NCBI RefSeq assembly: GCF_004028095.1
Contig: NZ_SBHM01000007.1
Span: 744,001 to 808,000 of the forward strand
DNA length: 64,000 nucleotides
Reading direction: 5' to 3'
Source of the DNA: Paenarthrobacter ureafaciens
GTDB lineage: Bacteria > Actinomycetota > Actinomycetes > Actinomycetales > Micrococcaceae
Positions within the stretch are counted from its first letter, which is position 1. Every line of letters begins with the position of its first letter. Of this stretch, positions 8,009 through 17,426 are shown piece by piece. Below the pieces are notes generated by a model that was not told where the DNA came from, searched no databases, and saw only the letters and a program-made list of their open reading frames with translations. A program made the translations under genes and the position numbers.

Positions 8009-9573
8009 TTGGCATCACCCGGCTGCGCCTGCGCGGGCACGGGAGCGGTGTCACCCAGGACGGAGTGGATGTACGCACCCCGGTCCAGCATGATTTCCGC
8101 AGACCCGCCGGCGAGTTTGAAGAGCGGTCCGGCGAAGACTGTCAGTGCCACGCCGAAGACCACCAGCGCTGCGGTAGAACCCACCATGCTTCGCGGGAGG
8201 ACTCCGACGCTGCCGGGAGATTGAAGGACGGGGTCCGGGAAGTCGGCGTCCTCGGGCTTGCGCCAGAAGGCCCTGTTCCAGACGCGGGCGATCGCCAGCA
8301 GCGTCAAGAGGCTTGTGACAACCCCGCCCACTACAAGCGTGATGGCCAGCGGTGTTCCCAGGTCCACGCCGGCCTGCAGAAGGCCAAGTTTGCCCAGGAA
8401 GCCTGAGAAGGGCGGGATGCCGGCAAGGTTCATGGCCGGTACGAAGAACAGCAGGGCCAGCAGCGGGGAGAGCTTGGCCAGCCCGCCCAACCTGTCGATG
8501 GATGACGATCCACCGCGACGCTCAATGAGGCCAGTGACCAAGAACAGGCTCGTCTGCACCGTAATGTGGTGGGCCACGTAGAAGACCGCTGCTCCCAGCC
8601 CCGTCACGGAAGACATCGCCAGGCCGAACACCATGTAACCGATGTGGCTGACCAACGTGAAGGAGAGCAGACGTTTGATGTCGCTCTGCGCCAGAGCACC
8701 GAGGATGCCCACCACCATCGTCAGCAGGGCCACCACCATGAGCGGGGTGTTGAGCGTGTCCCCCGGGAACAGGAGCGTCTCCGTCCGGACCATGGCGTAC
8801 ACCCCCACTTTGGTCAACAGGCCGGCGAACACGGCCGTGACCGGCGCCGGGGCCGTCGGATAGGAGTCCGGCAGCCAGAACGACAACGGGAAGACAGCTG
8901 CCTTGATCCCAAAGGCGACCAGGAGCATCACGTGCAGGAGATTCCGGGTCCCGTCGTCCAGCTCGGCCAGTTTGATGGCCAGGTCCGCCATGGTGATGGT
9001 GCCGGTGGCGCCGTAAATCATGGCGATGGCGATCAGGAACAGGACCGAGGAGACAACGGAGACCACCACGTAGGTGACGCCGGCGCGGATGCGCGGTCCG
9101 GTACCTCCCAGGGTCATGAGAACGTAACTCGCGGTCAGGAGGATCTCGAAGCCCACGTAGAGGTTGAAAAGGTCACCGGTGAGGAAGGCATTGGACACAC
9201 CGGCCACGAGGATCAAGTAGGTGGGGTGGAAGATCGAGACGGGAGCTTCCTGGTCGCCGTCGGCCATGCCCTGGCCGGTTGCGTAGATCAACACCGCCAG
9301 ACTCACCACCGTGGAGACCACCAGCATGAGCGAGGAGAACTGATCCACCACCAGGACCACGCCCCACGGAGGCAGCCAACCGCCCAGCGTGACGGACGTC
9401 GTGCCGCCGTTCCAGACGGAGAAAAGGAGGAAGGATTCCAGAATCAGTGTGAGGCTCAGGATCCCGATGCTGACGGCACGCTGCGCCGCAGTGTGCCGGA
9501 TCAACACGAACGCCAGCGCAGCGCCCAGGATGGGGAGAAGGACAGCGAGCGGTGACAGGTTAGCGAGATTCAC
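8005..9573 (-). CDS. mrpD: Mrp Na+/H+ antiporter subunit D
   Basis: 522-aa proton-translocating subunit homologous to complex I NuoM/N (Proton_antipo_M family), with about 14 membrane helices. Recognisable segments include FNLYVGFEILLTASYVLM with the helix-5 glutamate, AAVFPLSFWLPDSYPTAPAPV with the Lys/His/Pro signature of antiporter subunits, and SHIGYMVFG. The start codon is GTG in a GTGA overlap with mrpC. Together with MrpA it forms the ion-moving core of the complex. Confidence 0.94.
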   Translation of the reverse strand: MNLANLSPLAVLLPILGAALAFVLIRHTAAQRAVSIGILSLTLILESFLLFSVWNGGTTSVTLGGWLPPWGVVLVVDQFSSLMLVVSTVVSLAVLIYATGQGMADGDQEAPVSIFHPTYLILVAGVSNAFLTGDLFNLYVGFEILLTASYVLMTLGGTGPRIRAGVTYVVVSVVSSVLFLIAIAMIYGATGTITMADLAIKLAELDDGTRNLLHVMLLVAFGIKAAVFPLSFWLPDSYPTAPAPVTAVFAGLLTKVGVYAMVRTETLLFPGDTLNTPLMVVALLTMVVGILGALAQSDIKRLLSFTLVSHIGYMVFGLAMSSVTGLGAAVFYVAHHITVQTSLFLVTGLIERRGGSSSIDRLGGLAKLSPLLALLFFVPAMNLAGIPPFSGFLGKLGLLQAGVDLGTPLAITLVVGGVVTSLLTLLAIARVWNRAFWRKPEDADFPDPVLQSPGSVGVLPRSMVGSTAALVVFGVALTVFAGPLFKLAGGSAEIMLDRGAYIHSVLGDTAPVPAQAQPGDAK

Positions 9574-10070
9574 GCGCTGCCTCCTTCCCGGCTCTTTGCC
9601 GTTTTGGGGGTTTCGGTTTCTTCCGGATCCAGGCGTTCCTCGGGGGTGGACGGCGTAATGGCGAACTCGGACGTTTCCAAGGGAACGATCGCATCGTCTT
9701 CAGCGTCATAGCTCGGTGTCTTGGCCACGCGGCGGTCTTCAACGTCATCCTGGATTTCGTCTTGCCGCGCCAGCGCCCAAGTGCGGTAGATGATGCCGAG
9801 CATGAACGCCGTGACAGCGAAGGAGATGACGATCGAGGTCAGGATCAAAGCCTGCGGCAGGGGGTCGTTGTAGGCTCCCGGATCTGTTTCCTTGCTGTAC
9901 AAGGGAGCCAGGCCCGCGTAGCCGCCGGTCGCGAGGATGAGGATGTTGGTGGCATTTGCCAACAGCATCAGTCCCAGCAGGACGCGCGTGAGGCTGCGTT
10001 CCAGGATGAGGTAGATCCCGCAGGCGTAGAGAACGCCCATGACGATCAGCAAGGTCAGGTTGATGCTCAT
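9570..10070 (-). CDS. mrpC: Mrp Na+/H+ antiporter subunit C
   Basis: 166-aa subunit homologous to complex I NuoK, with three membrane helices and the conserved LLANATNILILATGG segment. It is longer than the usual 110-115 aa because of a roughly 45-residue acidic, proline-rich cytoplasmic tail (from about residue 120, with many Asp/Glu), a form common in actinobacteria. The ATG overlaps the mrpA stop by 4 bp. Confidence 0.92.
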   Translation of the reverse strand: MSINLTLLIVMGVLYACGIYLILERSLTRVLLGLMLLANATNILILATGGYAGLAPLYSKETDPGAYNDPLPQALILTSIVISFAVTAFMLGIIYRTWALARQDEIQDDVEDRRVAKTPSYDAEDDAIVPLETSEFAITPSTPEERLDPEETETPKTAKSREGGSA

Positions 10071-13048
10071 GCGTTGCCCTTCCCTGCAGAGGCGGTCTCG
10101 GCGGCGTCTTCCTCGGCGATGGGGGCTCCCTTTCCTTCAAAGTGCTCATCGATCTCGGCACCAAGGCTGCGGAGCACGTCCAAGGCCAGGCCCACCACCA
10201 CGACGTACACGCCGATATCGAAGATGGTGGAGGTGACGAACTTGACGTCTCCGAACACCGGGAGCCAGAACTCGATGATGGCGCTCTGGAACACCTGGCC
10301 GCCAAGGAACAGCGGTACGACGCCGGACGCAGCCGCCGTGGCCAGGCCAGTTCCCAGGAGCGTACCGGCGCTGACTGTAGCTGCCTCACTGAGCTCGAAC
10401 CGGCCGCCGGCCAGATAACGAATGGTGAGGGCCAGGCCTGCTGTCAGGCCTCCCGCAAAGCCGCCGCCGGGCAGGTTGTGTCCGGCCAAAAGCAGGTAGA
10501 TCGAGAAAACAATCATGGAGTGGAAGATCAACCTGGTGACAACTTCGAAGATGATGGACCTGCGCTCGGGGGCCAGGGTACGGCCTGCCACAAGCCAGGC
10601 ATCGCGTGTCACGTCGCTGAACTTCCGGGCGACGGCCAGCGTGGCACTGTCGCGGGAATCGCGCTCCACCCGCCGGCCCACACTGCCTTCAGGTACTGCC
10701 GCAGACGTGCGGATCCGGTCGCCCCGGCTGCGCACGAAGATCAAGCTGGCCACACCGGTGGCTGCAACGGCCAGCACCGAGATCTCACCGAACGTGTCCC
10801 ATGCCCGTATGTCCACGAGGGTCACGTTGACGACGTTCAGTCCCCCGCCGCCTTCGTAGGCAAGCTTCGGGAATTCCAGGGAGACCGGCGTGGCCACCCG
10901 AGCACCCATCGCGAACATGGCAACGAAGATCATGGTGGCGCCAAAGGCTGCACCGATAATGACGCGGATAACCCGCAGCCTGCCGCCGGTGCGGTCCCGC
11001 AGCTCTGCAGGAAGGCTGCGCATGGCCAGCACGAAAGCAACCAGGACGATTGTTTCCACAAGCATCTGGGTCAAGGCGAGGTCAGGAGCGCCTTGGAGGG
11101 CGAAGACCAGGGCGATCCCGTAACCGGTGACGGACACCATGAGTACAGCGAGGAAACGTTTGTTGGCCCGGACGGCCGCCAACGCACCCACCACAATGCC
11201 GATTCCCACAATCAGCTGGAGCGGCGAATTGGGATCAATGAAGTACACGTTGCCGGGCAACGGCTTGTTGGAAACGAGCAGTGCCGTCAGGGGAACCGCG
11301 AAAGCGACACTGAGGATGACCGTCAGGTAGAAGTACAGGGAACCACGCTGCGTGCGGCCGGTGATCCAGACTGCGACGTCGTCCAACGCACCGATGGTGT
11401 GCTGGTAGGCGCGGTCGCCATCCACCCAGTCCGGTACCAGGGCCTGTGCCCGCGACACAAGGTTCCGGCCGTAGAACATGGCCGCGCCCACCGCGAAAGT
11501 CAGTGCTGTCAGACCTAACGCGGGAGTGACGCCATGCCACAAAGCCAGGTGCCCGGCGTCGACGGCGTTTTCCTTGCCTGCGAAGAGCGCGGCGTAAGGC
11601 TGGATCCATGCGTCCACAGGAACCGGCCAGAGGCCGTAGACGATCGACAGCGCGGCAAGGATAGCGGGGGCTGCGAGGAAGGCCGGCTTGATGGCCTTGA
11701 AGGGAGTGGGTTCCACACCGGGCTTGGTGGCGAAAGCACCCCACATGAACCGCGCACTGTAAGCGAATGTGAGGATGGAGCCGATCACCAGCCCCACCAG
11801 GATCCAGATGCCCCAGGCGGGCGCATCGGGCTCGGTGGCGTAATGCACGAACGTCTCGAACACAGACTCCTTGGCCACGAAACCCGCCAACGGCGGCACG
11901 CCGGCCATCGATGCCGCGGCGATGGCAGCCACTACGCCCAAAGCCCGGGAGGAACGGAATACGCCGGACAGCTTGCGGATATCTCGCGTACCCGACTGGT
12001 GATCGATGATGCCCACCACCAGGAACAGCGTGGCCTTGAACAAACCGTGGGCCAGCAACAGTGCCAGTCCGGCAAGGGCCGCGTCCGGCCTGCCCAAGCC
12101 AACCACCATGGTGAGGAAGCCGAGCTGGCTGACAGTGCCGTAGGCGAGGATGAGCTTGATATCGGTCTGCCGCAGCGCCCGGTAGCCGCCTATGAGCATG
12201 GTCGCCAGGCCCAATCCGAGGACCAGCGGCAGCCAGAACGCAGACTCGGCGAAGCCGGGAGCAAGCCTGGCAACAATGTAGATGCCGGCCTTCACCATCG
12301 CCGCAGCGTGGAGGTATGCACTCACTGGCGTGGGCGCCGCCATGGCACCGGGCAGCCAGAAGTGGAACGGGACGAGGGCCGATTTGGTGATGGCACCAAC
12401 CAGGACAAGCACGACGGCGGCGGTCACGGCATCCTGCATGGGGCCGCCCATGAGCGCCCCGGCTTGCTCGAGGATCGCCGAGATCCGGTAGCTTCCGGCT
12501 GCCTGGCCGAGGATGATGAGGCCCACGAGCATCGCCAGCCCGCCTGCGGTGGTGACCATCAATGCCTGCAGGGCCGAGCGGCGGGCTGCCAGCCTGGTCC
12601 GCGCGTAGCCGATCAGGAGGTAGGAGAGGATGGTGGTCAGTTCCCAGAAGATGAACAGCATCAGCAGGTCATCGGACGTCACCAAACCGAACATCGCGCC
12701 TGCAAAAGCCAGCAGTTGGGCGCCGAATCCGCCAAGACTGTGGTCTGAGTCCTTGAAGTACCGCGCGCAATAAACCAGCACCAGCGTGCCCACGCCAAGG
12801 ATCAACAGCGACATCACCCAGGACAGGGCGTCCATCCTGAACGCGAATTCCAGTTTCAGGTCCGGAATCCAGGGGACGATCTCTTCTATGCCACCGGCGG
12901 AATATACAGCGTCATGCTGAAGGACCAGCCAAGCGAACGCGCCGGCAGGTATGGCCGCCAGGGCATAAAAAGCGTTCCTACCAAGTTTGCTGAAGATCAA
13001 GGGCGCCACAGTTGCCGCTACAAAGGTGATGGCGAGAACTGTGATCAA
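10067..13048 (-). CDS. mrpA: Mrp Na+/H+ antiporter subunit A, fused to subunit B
   Basis: 993-aa first subunit of the Mrp antiporter. Residues 1 to about 600 are NuoL-like with the antiporter signature FHFWLPGAMAAPTPVSAYLHA; a middle part carries the A-specific DUF4040-type helices (GYGIALVFALQGAPDLALTQ); and from about residue 800 on there is a MrpB-type domain (IYLLLAGHNLPGGGFAGGL). No separate mrpB gene exists, so A and B are fused. The start is TTG at 13048, supported by GGAG spaced 6 nt upstream; no better ATG is in frame. It heads the operon mrpA-C-D-E-F-G, which confers Na+/alkali tolerance and pH homeostasis in other bacteria. Confidence 0.93.
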   Translation of the reverse strand: MITVLAITFVAATVAPLIFSKLGRNAFYALAAIPAGAFAWLVLQHDAVYSAGGIEEIVPWIPDLKLEFAFRMDALSWVMSLLILGVGTLVLVYCARYFKDSDHSLGGFGAQLLAFAGAMFGLVTSDDLLMLFIFWELTTILSYLLIGYARTRLAARRSALQALMVTTAGGLAMLVGLIILGQAAGSYRISAILEQAGALMGGPMQDAVTAAVVLVLVGAITKSALVPFHFWLPGAMAAPTPVSAYLHAAAMVKAGIYIVARLAPGFAESAFWLPLVLGLGLATMLIGGYRALRQTDIKLILAYGTVSQLGFLTMVVGLGRPDAALAGLALLLAHGLFKATLFLVVGIIDHQSGTRDIRKLSGVFRSSRALGVVAAIAAASMAGVPPLAGFVAKESVFETFVHYATEPDAPAWGIWILVGLVIGSILTFAYSARFMWGAFATKPGVEPTPFKAIKPAFLAAPAILAALSIVYGLWPVPVDAWIQPYAALFAGKENAVDAGHLALWHGVTPALGLTALTFAVGAAMFYGRNLVSRAQALVPDWVDGDRAYQHTIGALDDVAVWITGRTQRGSLYFYLTVILSVAFAVPLTALLVSNKPLPGNVYFIDPNSPLQLIVGIGIVVGALAAVRANKRFLAVLMVSVTGYGIALVFALQGAPDLALTQMLVETIVLVAFVLAMRSLPAELRDRTGGRLRVIRVIIGAAFGATMIFVAMFAMGARVATPVSLEFPKLAYEGGGGLNVVNVTLVDIRAWDTFGEISVLAVAATGVASLIFVRSRGDRIRTSAAVPEGSVGRRVERDSRDSATLAVARKFSDVTRDAWLVAGRTLAPERRSIIFEVVTRLIFHSMIVFSIYLLLAGHNLPGGGFAGGLTAGLALTIRYLAGGRFELSEAATVSAGTLLGTGLATAAASGVVPLFLGGQVFQSAIIEFWLPVFGDVKFVTSTIFDIGVYVVVVGLALDVLRSLGAEIDEHFEGKGAPIAEEDAAETASAGKGNA

Positions 13049-13177
13049 AGGTGTCTCCGCAAAGTCAGGAATGAATTATCAAAAGTTGGAGCAGGCGGTA
13101 CATACGTTGGGTTCAGTCTGTCTAGTTTATCAAGGCGAACCGACAGTTTTTCCCCTGCTCCGGATAGCATTCAGGCT

Positions 13178-14581
13178 ATGAACGCGGCTGCAGTTCCCGA
13201 AACTTCCCCACCGTCGTCCGAGCTTGCCTCGGGTCCTGCCTCTTCCAAGAAAGGCCAAATACTGGCGTGGGCTGCATGGGACTGGGGTTCGGCTGCGTTC
13301 AACGCCGTGATGACCACTTTCGTGTTCACCGTGTACCTCACGTCGAATGCTTTCGGCGGGGAAGATACTGCATCTGCTGCCCTTGGCGCCGCCCTGGCCG
13401 TCGCCGGCCTCGCCATTGCCCTCCTTGCCCCGGTCACCGGCCAACGCTCGGATGCCGGAGGAAGCCGGAAGCTCTGGCTGGGCGTCAACACTGCAGCGAC
13501 GGCAGTTCTGACCGCGTTGTGTTTCTTCGTGTTCCCGGAACCGGGTTTCCTTCTGCTGGGCGTCAGCCTGATCGCGCTGGGGAATGTCTTCTTCGAGTTC
13601 GCGGGGGTCAACTACAACGCGATGCTCGCCCAGATCTCCACGCCCAAAAACATCGGCAAGGTCAGTGGCTTCGGGTGGGGCATGGGGTACCTCGGCGGGA
13701 TTGTCGCCCTCCTGCTGGTCCTGCAACTGTTTGTCCAGCCGTCTTTCGAGTGGTTCGGTTCGTCCACGGAAGACTCCCTTAATATCCGCCTGGTGGCTGT
13801 CTTCTCGGCTTTGTGGTTCTTTGTCTTTGCCCTGCCGGTCCTCTTGACGGTGCCGGAAGTGCGGATTCGCAAGGACACTGCCGCGCTGGGTTTCTTCGCC
13901 TCATATCGCTTGCTGCTGCGGCGCATCGCAGCCATCTACCGCACCAGCCCGCACACGATCTTCTTCCTTCTCTCCAGCGCGATCTTCCGGGACGGGCTGG
14001 CCGCCGTCTTTACTTTTGGCGGGGTGATTGCCGCAGGCACGTTCGGCTTTGAACTGAAGGACGTCATCTTCTTCGCAATCTTCGGCAACGTGGTCGCAGC
14101 CGCCGGCGCCATCGTGGGCGGCTTCCTGGATGACAGGATCGGGCCCAAGGCCGTCATCGTCCTGTCGTTGATCGGGTTGCTCATCGCCGGAACGGTCATC
14201 CTGGTCCTCGGCAACGGGGACTATGATTTCTTCGGATACCAATGGGCCGGCTCCACCACCTTCTGGGTTTTCGGACTCCTCCTCTGCCTGTTCGTAGGAC
14301 CGGCGCAATCGTCATCCCGGGCTTACCTTGCCAGGCTGGCTCCGGAGGGCGAATCGGGCGAACTCTTTGGTCTTTACGCCACTACGGGCCGGGCTGTCAG
14401 CTTCCTCGCTCCCAGTCTTTTCACCTTGTGCATCACAATCGCCGCTCCGTTTGTTGAAGAAGGTGGGGCCCAACGTTGGGGCATCCTCGGGATCATGGTG
14501 GTCCTGCTGGCAGGCCTGCTGGTGATCCTGCCGGTGAGGCCGCCGAACAAGACCGCGATTGCCGTGGTCCCCAGCAAATAA
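13178..14581 (+). CDS. MFS transporter, UMF1/Atg22-like
   Basis: 467-aa integral membrane protein of the Atg22/UMF1 major facilitator group. After a Pro/Ser-rich N-terminal tail it has about 12 helices; the family's ILAWAAWDWGSAAFNAVMTT opening, GKVSGFGWGMGYLGG between helices and PAQSSSRAYLARLAPEGE in the second half are visible. Fungal Atg22 exports amino acids from the vacuole; the bacterial substrate is unknown. The open frame extends far upstream into the Mrp promoter region, but the ATG at 13178 fits the N-terminus. It is divergent from the Mrp operon with about 130 bp between the starts. Confidence 0.85.
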   Translation: MNAAAVPETSPPSSELASGPASSKKGQILAWAAWDWGSAAFNAVMTTFVFTVYLTSNAFGGEDTASAALGAALAVAGLAIALLAPVTGQRSDAGGSRKLWLGVNTAATAVLTALCFFVFPEPGFLLLGVSLIALGNVFFEFAGVNYNAMLAQISTPKNIGKVSGFGWGMGYLGGIVALLLVLQLFVQPSFEWFGSSTEDSLNIRLVAVFSALWFFVFALPVLLTVPEVRIRKDTAALGFFASYRLLLRRIAAIYRTSPHTIFFLLSSAIFRDGLAAVFTFGGVIAAGTFGFELKDVIFFAIFGNVVAAAGAIVGGFLDDRIGPKAVIVLSLIGLLIAGTVILVLGNGDYDFFGYQWAGSTTFWVFGLLLCLFVGPAQSSSRAYLARLAPEGESGELFGLYATTGRAVSFLAPSLFTLCITIAAPFVEEGGAQRWGILGIMVVLLAGLLVILPVRPPNKTAIAVVPSK

Positions 14582-14658
14582 AGGCCCGGCGGAAACCGGG
14601 TACGAATGCCGCTCCCCAGCGGACTATCGAAGATTTTCTACAGAGTTAAGGTTGAGAG

Positions 14659-15141
14659 ATGAACGTGGAAGAGACCGAACTCCCGGGCCTCGGTGTCCGC
14701 AAGGACTTCGTCACAGCGTCGGGTCGTCGCATCGGCGTGGTTGAGCACCGTGAGGGTGAGACCGAACTATTCGTTTCCACATGGGACGATCCTGACACTT
14801 GCCAGGCTTCCATCCCGCTGACGGCCGATGAAGCTGCAACCTTGGGCAACCTCCTGGGCGGACAGCACATTGCCATGCGGCTTGCGGAAGATCACAAGGA
14901 ACTTCCGGGCATCATCACGCGGCAGTTCTCCATCAAGTCCAGTTCCCCCTTTGCCAACCAGCCCATGGGGAAGGCACAGATCAGGACGCGAAGCGGGGTT
15001 TCCATCGTGGCCCTCATGCGCGAAGGCGAGGTGATCCCGTCACCGTCACCCGAAGACGTCCTTCATCCCGGTGATTTGCTCGTAGCGGTCGGCACGCAGG
15101 AAGGCCTTGACCTGGCCGCCGCCATCTTCCGTAACGGCTGA
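14659..15141 (+). CDS. khtT: Cation:proton antiporter regulatory subunit, KhtT-like (TrkA-C domain)
   Basis: 160-aa cytoplasmic protein with an N-terminal region of about 75 residues (ETELPGLGVRKDF, as in KhtT) and a C-terminal RCK_C/TrkA-C domain of about residues 80-158, where ligand-binding segments such as GVSIVALMREGEVIPSPSP and LHPGDLLVAVGTQEGL are clear. In Bacillus, KhtT binds cyclic di-AMP and gates the antiporter KhtU. The next gene, 5 bp downstream, encodes that antiporter, so the pair forms one K+/H+ efflux system. Confidence 0.88.
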   Translation: MNVEETELPGLGVRKDFVTASGRRIGVVEHREGETELFVSTWDDPDTCQASIPLTADEAATLGNLLGGQHIAMRLAEDHKELPGIITRQFSIKSSSPFANQPMGKAQIRTRSGVSIVALMREGEVIPSPSPEDVLHPGDLLVAVGTQEGLDLAAAIFRNG

Positions 15142-15146
15142 CCCGC

Positions 15147-16346
15147 ATGGATCCTTTAGCAGTGACCCTGGTGGAACTGGGCGCCGTAGTCTTCTGCCTG
15201 GGGCTGCTTGCCAGGTTGGCCGGCAGGATCGGCATGTCCCCGATTCCGCTGTACTTGGTTGGCGGACTGGCCTTTGGGGCAGGCGGACTGGTGGATTTGG
15301 ATGGCCTGCATGAGTTCGCGCACCTGTCCGGCGAGATCGGGGTGATCCTGCTCCTGCTGATGCTCGGGCTGGAATACACCGCATCCGAACTTGTCACCGG
15401 GCTCAAGCGCTCATGGCAAGCCGGAATTATGGACCTTGTCCTCAACTTCATCCCCGGCGCGGGCATCGCCATGCTCCTGGGATGGGGACTCGTGGGGGCA
15501 ATCGTGATGGGCGGCGTCACCTACATTTCGTCCTCGGGCATCGCCGCGAAGGTCATTACGGACCTTGGCCGGATCGGTAACCGTGAAACACCCGTAGTGT
15601 TGTCGATCCTTGTTTTCGAGGACCTCGCCATGGCCGTCTACCTCCCGATCCTCACCGCCATCCTTGCCGGCGTCGGCTTCCTCGGCGGGCTGCAAACCGT
15701 GGGCATAGCACTGGCCGTTGTCACGGTGGTCCTGGTGGTGGCGCTGCGGCACGGACATCGGGTGTCGAAGGCGATCCACAGCGAGAACTCCGAGGTGTTC
15801 CTGCTCAACGTCCTCGGCCTGGCGCTCCTGGTTGCGGGCCTTGCCTCGGCGTTGCAGGTCTCGGCCGCAGTGGGTGCCTTCATGCTGGGCATCGCCATCT
15901 CCGGTGCAACCGCCCACAACGCCACCCGCATCCTGGAACCCCTGCGGGACCTTTTCGCGGCTATTTTCTTCGTAGCGTTCGGGCTCAACACCGATCCGGC
16001 ATCTATTCCGCCGGTCCTCGGCTGGGCGCTTGTCCTGGCGGTCCTCACAGCCGCAACCAAGGTGATTACCGGCGTCTGGGCAGCCAAGCGCGCGGGTATC
16101 GCAGTTCCCGGTCGTTTCAGGGCAGGGGCGGCCTTGATTGCCCGCGGCGAATTCTCGATCGTCATTGCCGGGCTTGCCCTTGCGTCCGGCGCCGTTCCGG
16201 GCGAGCTCGCGGCTCTCGCAACGGCTTACGTGCTCATCATGGCCATCCTTGGCCCACTCGCGGCCCGGTTCGTGGAGCCCTTGGTCAAGATGATCCGCAA
16301 GAGCCCCAAGGCCCCTCCCCGGAGAACCGAGCCCACCCCGGTCTAA
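15147..16346 (+). CDS. khtU: K+/H+ antiporter of the CPA2 family, KhtU/KefB-like
   Basis: 399-aa Na+/H+ exchanger-fold transporter (CPA2) with about 12 to 13 membrane helices. Visible family segments are GMSPIPLYLVGGLAFG, EIGVILLLLMLGLEY, TYISSSGIAAKVITDLGR (discontinuous helix) and VFEDLAMAVYLPIL with the conserved acidic residue. There is no C-terminal RCK domain in the protein; that role is played by the separate subunit encoded just upstream. Likely exports K+ in exchange for H+ under high turgor or alkaline conditions. The gene ends 13 bp before a 63-bp inverted-repeat element. Confidence 0.88.
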   Translation: MDPLAVTLVELGAVVFCLGLLARLAGRIGMSPIPLYLVGGLAFGAGGLVDLDGLHEFAHLSGEIGVILLLLMLGLEYTASELVTGLKRSWQAGIMDLVLNFIPGAGIAMLLGWGLVGAIVMGGVTYISSSGIAAKVITDLGRIGNRETPVVLSILVFEDLAMAVYLPILTAILAGVGFLGGLQTVGIALAVVTVVLVVALRHGHRVSKAIHSENSEVFLLNVLGLALLVAGLASALQVSAAVGAFMLGIAISGATAHNATRILEPLRDLFAAIFFVAFGLNTDPASIPPVLGWALVLAVLTAATKVITGVWAAKRAGIAVPGRFRAGAALIARGEFSIVIAGLALASGAVPGELAALATAYVLIMAILGPLAARFVEPLVKMIRKSPKAPPRRTEPTPV

Positions 16347-16358
16347 CGCCGCCCCGCT

Positions 16359-16421
16359 CGCCGAGGAGTGAGCTCCCGGCACTAACCCCTTGCCTAAGCC
16401 CAGAGAACTAACCCCTCGGCG
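16359..16421. repeat. 63-bp inverted-repeat element, copy 1
   Basis: Begins CGCCGAGG and ends CCTCGGCG; the two 26-bp halves are imperfect inverted copies. It matches the copy at 17427-17489 at 56 of 63 positions by hand alignment, in the same orientation. It lies between convergent genes and contains the last codons and the stop of the DUF559 gene. Confidence 0.8.
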
Positions 16422-17349
16422 ACCAGCCTTTGCGGATCAGGGCATCCCGCACACGCCTTGCCGCGGCGTCATACCCACCGGACCGGATGTGCTTTGCCGT
16501 CACCGTTATGGACGTCCATCCGTTTTCGGCCAAGGCTTCGTCCCGGCGAATATCGGATTCCTTCTGCTCGGCAGTCAGGTGATGACCGCCGTCGTAGTGG
16601 ACAGCCACCTTGAACTCCCGAAAGGCGAGGTCGGGCCACGCTATTTCCCGCCCCTCCGGAGTGCACACCACATAACTAAGCACCGGCTCGGGGAGGAATG
16701 CACGGTCCAGGGCCAGGCGAAGCTTGGTCTCGGGCACTGAGTCGGCACCTACCCTCGCGAGTTCCAAAGCGGCCCGTGCCTTGCGAATTCCCCGCTGACC
16801 AGCGTTTGCTTCGATCTGTGCAGCCAAGTCGGCGAGCGAACACAGGGCGGTGCTGTTGTGTCCAAAACTCCTGGTCTGGCTGCAGATAAAATGGTCGGCC
16901 GCCGCCACCAGGTCTTCGAACGGCAGCACGTTTGCCAGGTCCAACCACGTACGGGCCGGGGTGGTCAGCGGCACGCCGTCCAGCTCGCAGACATCCGCGT
17001 CGGGCAGGACCATACGATGTCCGCGGACTCCACGCCGTTGCGGCCGATGCGTTCCATCACGCCGGGAGAGGTGCACCAGGAAGTCGCGCTGGGTGGCCAA
17101 GGGCAACGGACACAGCCACAGCATTGCAGCGGTTTCACGAACGCAAACGGTCCCCTCACAGACCGACGTCAGAACACGTGCTGTGTGCCGGATGTCCTGG
17201 GCTTGGCCCCACGGAACCCGGATGCCCCGGCTGGGAACCAGCAAGTCACTGGCCCACGCGCGGTGCTCGGGAACGCCTGCATCCCTCTGCTGGGACAGCG
17301 TGAACGAACGTCCTTGGATGTCGAAAGGCAGGGCCGCAGGTTTCCTCAT
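16408..17349 (-). CDS. DUF559 / Vsr-like endonuclease domain protein
   Basis: 313-aa protein of a type common in Arthrobacter. The N-terminal two thirds resemble AbiEi-like regulators (HRMVLPDADVCELDGVPLTTPARTWLDLA); the C-terminal 110 residues form a DUF559 domain with the Vsr/PD-(D/E)xK pattern (AWPDLAFREFKVAVHYDGGHH, then DIRRDEALAENGW). In most DUF559 proteins the residue before YDG is Glu; here it is His, so nuclease activity is uncertain. The gene is flanked by two copies of the same 63-bp repeat and its stop codon lies inside one of them. Function unknown. Confidence 0.75.
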   Translation of the reverse strand: MRKPAALPFDIQGRSFTLSQQRDAGVPEHRAWASDLLVPSRGIRVPWGQAQDIRHTARVLTSVCEGTVCVRETAAMLWLCPLPLATQRDFLVHLSRRDGTHRPQRRGVRGHRMVLPDADVCELDGVPLTTPARTWLDLANVLPFEDLVAAADHFICSQTRSFGHNSTALCSLADLAAQIEANAGQRGIRKARAALELARVGADSVPETKLRLALDRAFLPEPVLSYVVCTPEGREIAWPDLAFREFKVAVHYDGGHHLTAEQKESDIRRDEALAENGWTSITVTAKHIRSGGYDAAARRVRDALIRKGWSPRG

Positions 17350-17426
17350 GAACTATTTTTGGCACGACCAAAGGGCCCCGATCGGGTTACCCACAGTGTG
17401 GAGGAGCAGTCCCGGTCAGAACCCTA

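Noticed and set aside
8566..9555. A 329-residue plus-strand frame opposite mrpD
   Set aside because: His/Gln/Arg-rich low-complexity translation typical of antisense to membrane-protein genes; mrpD is certain.
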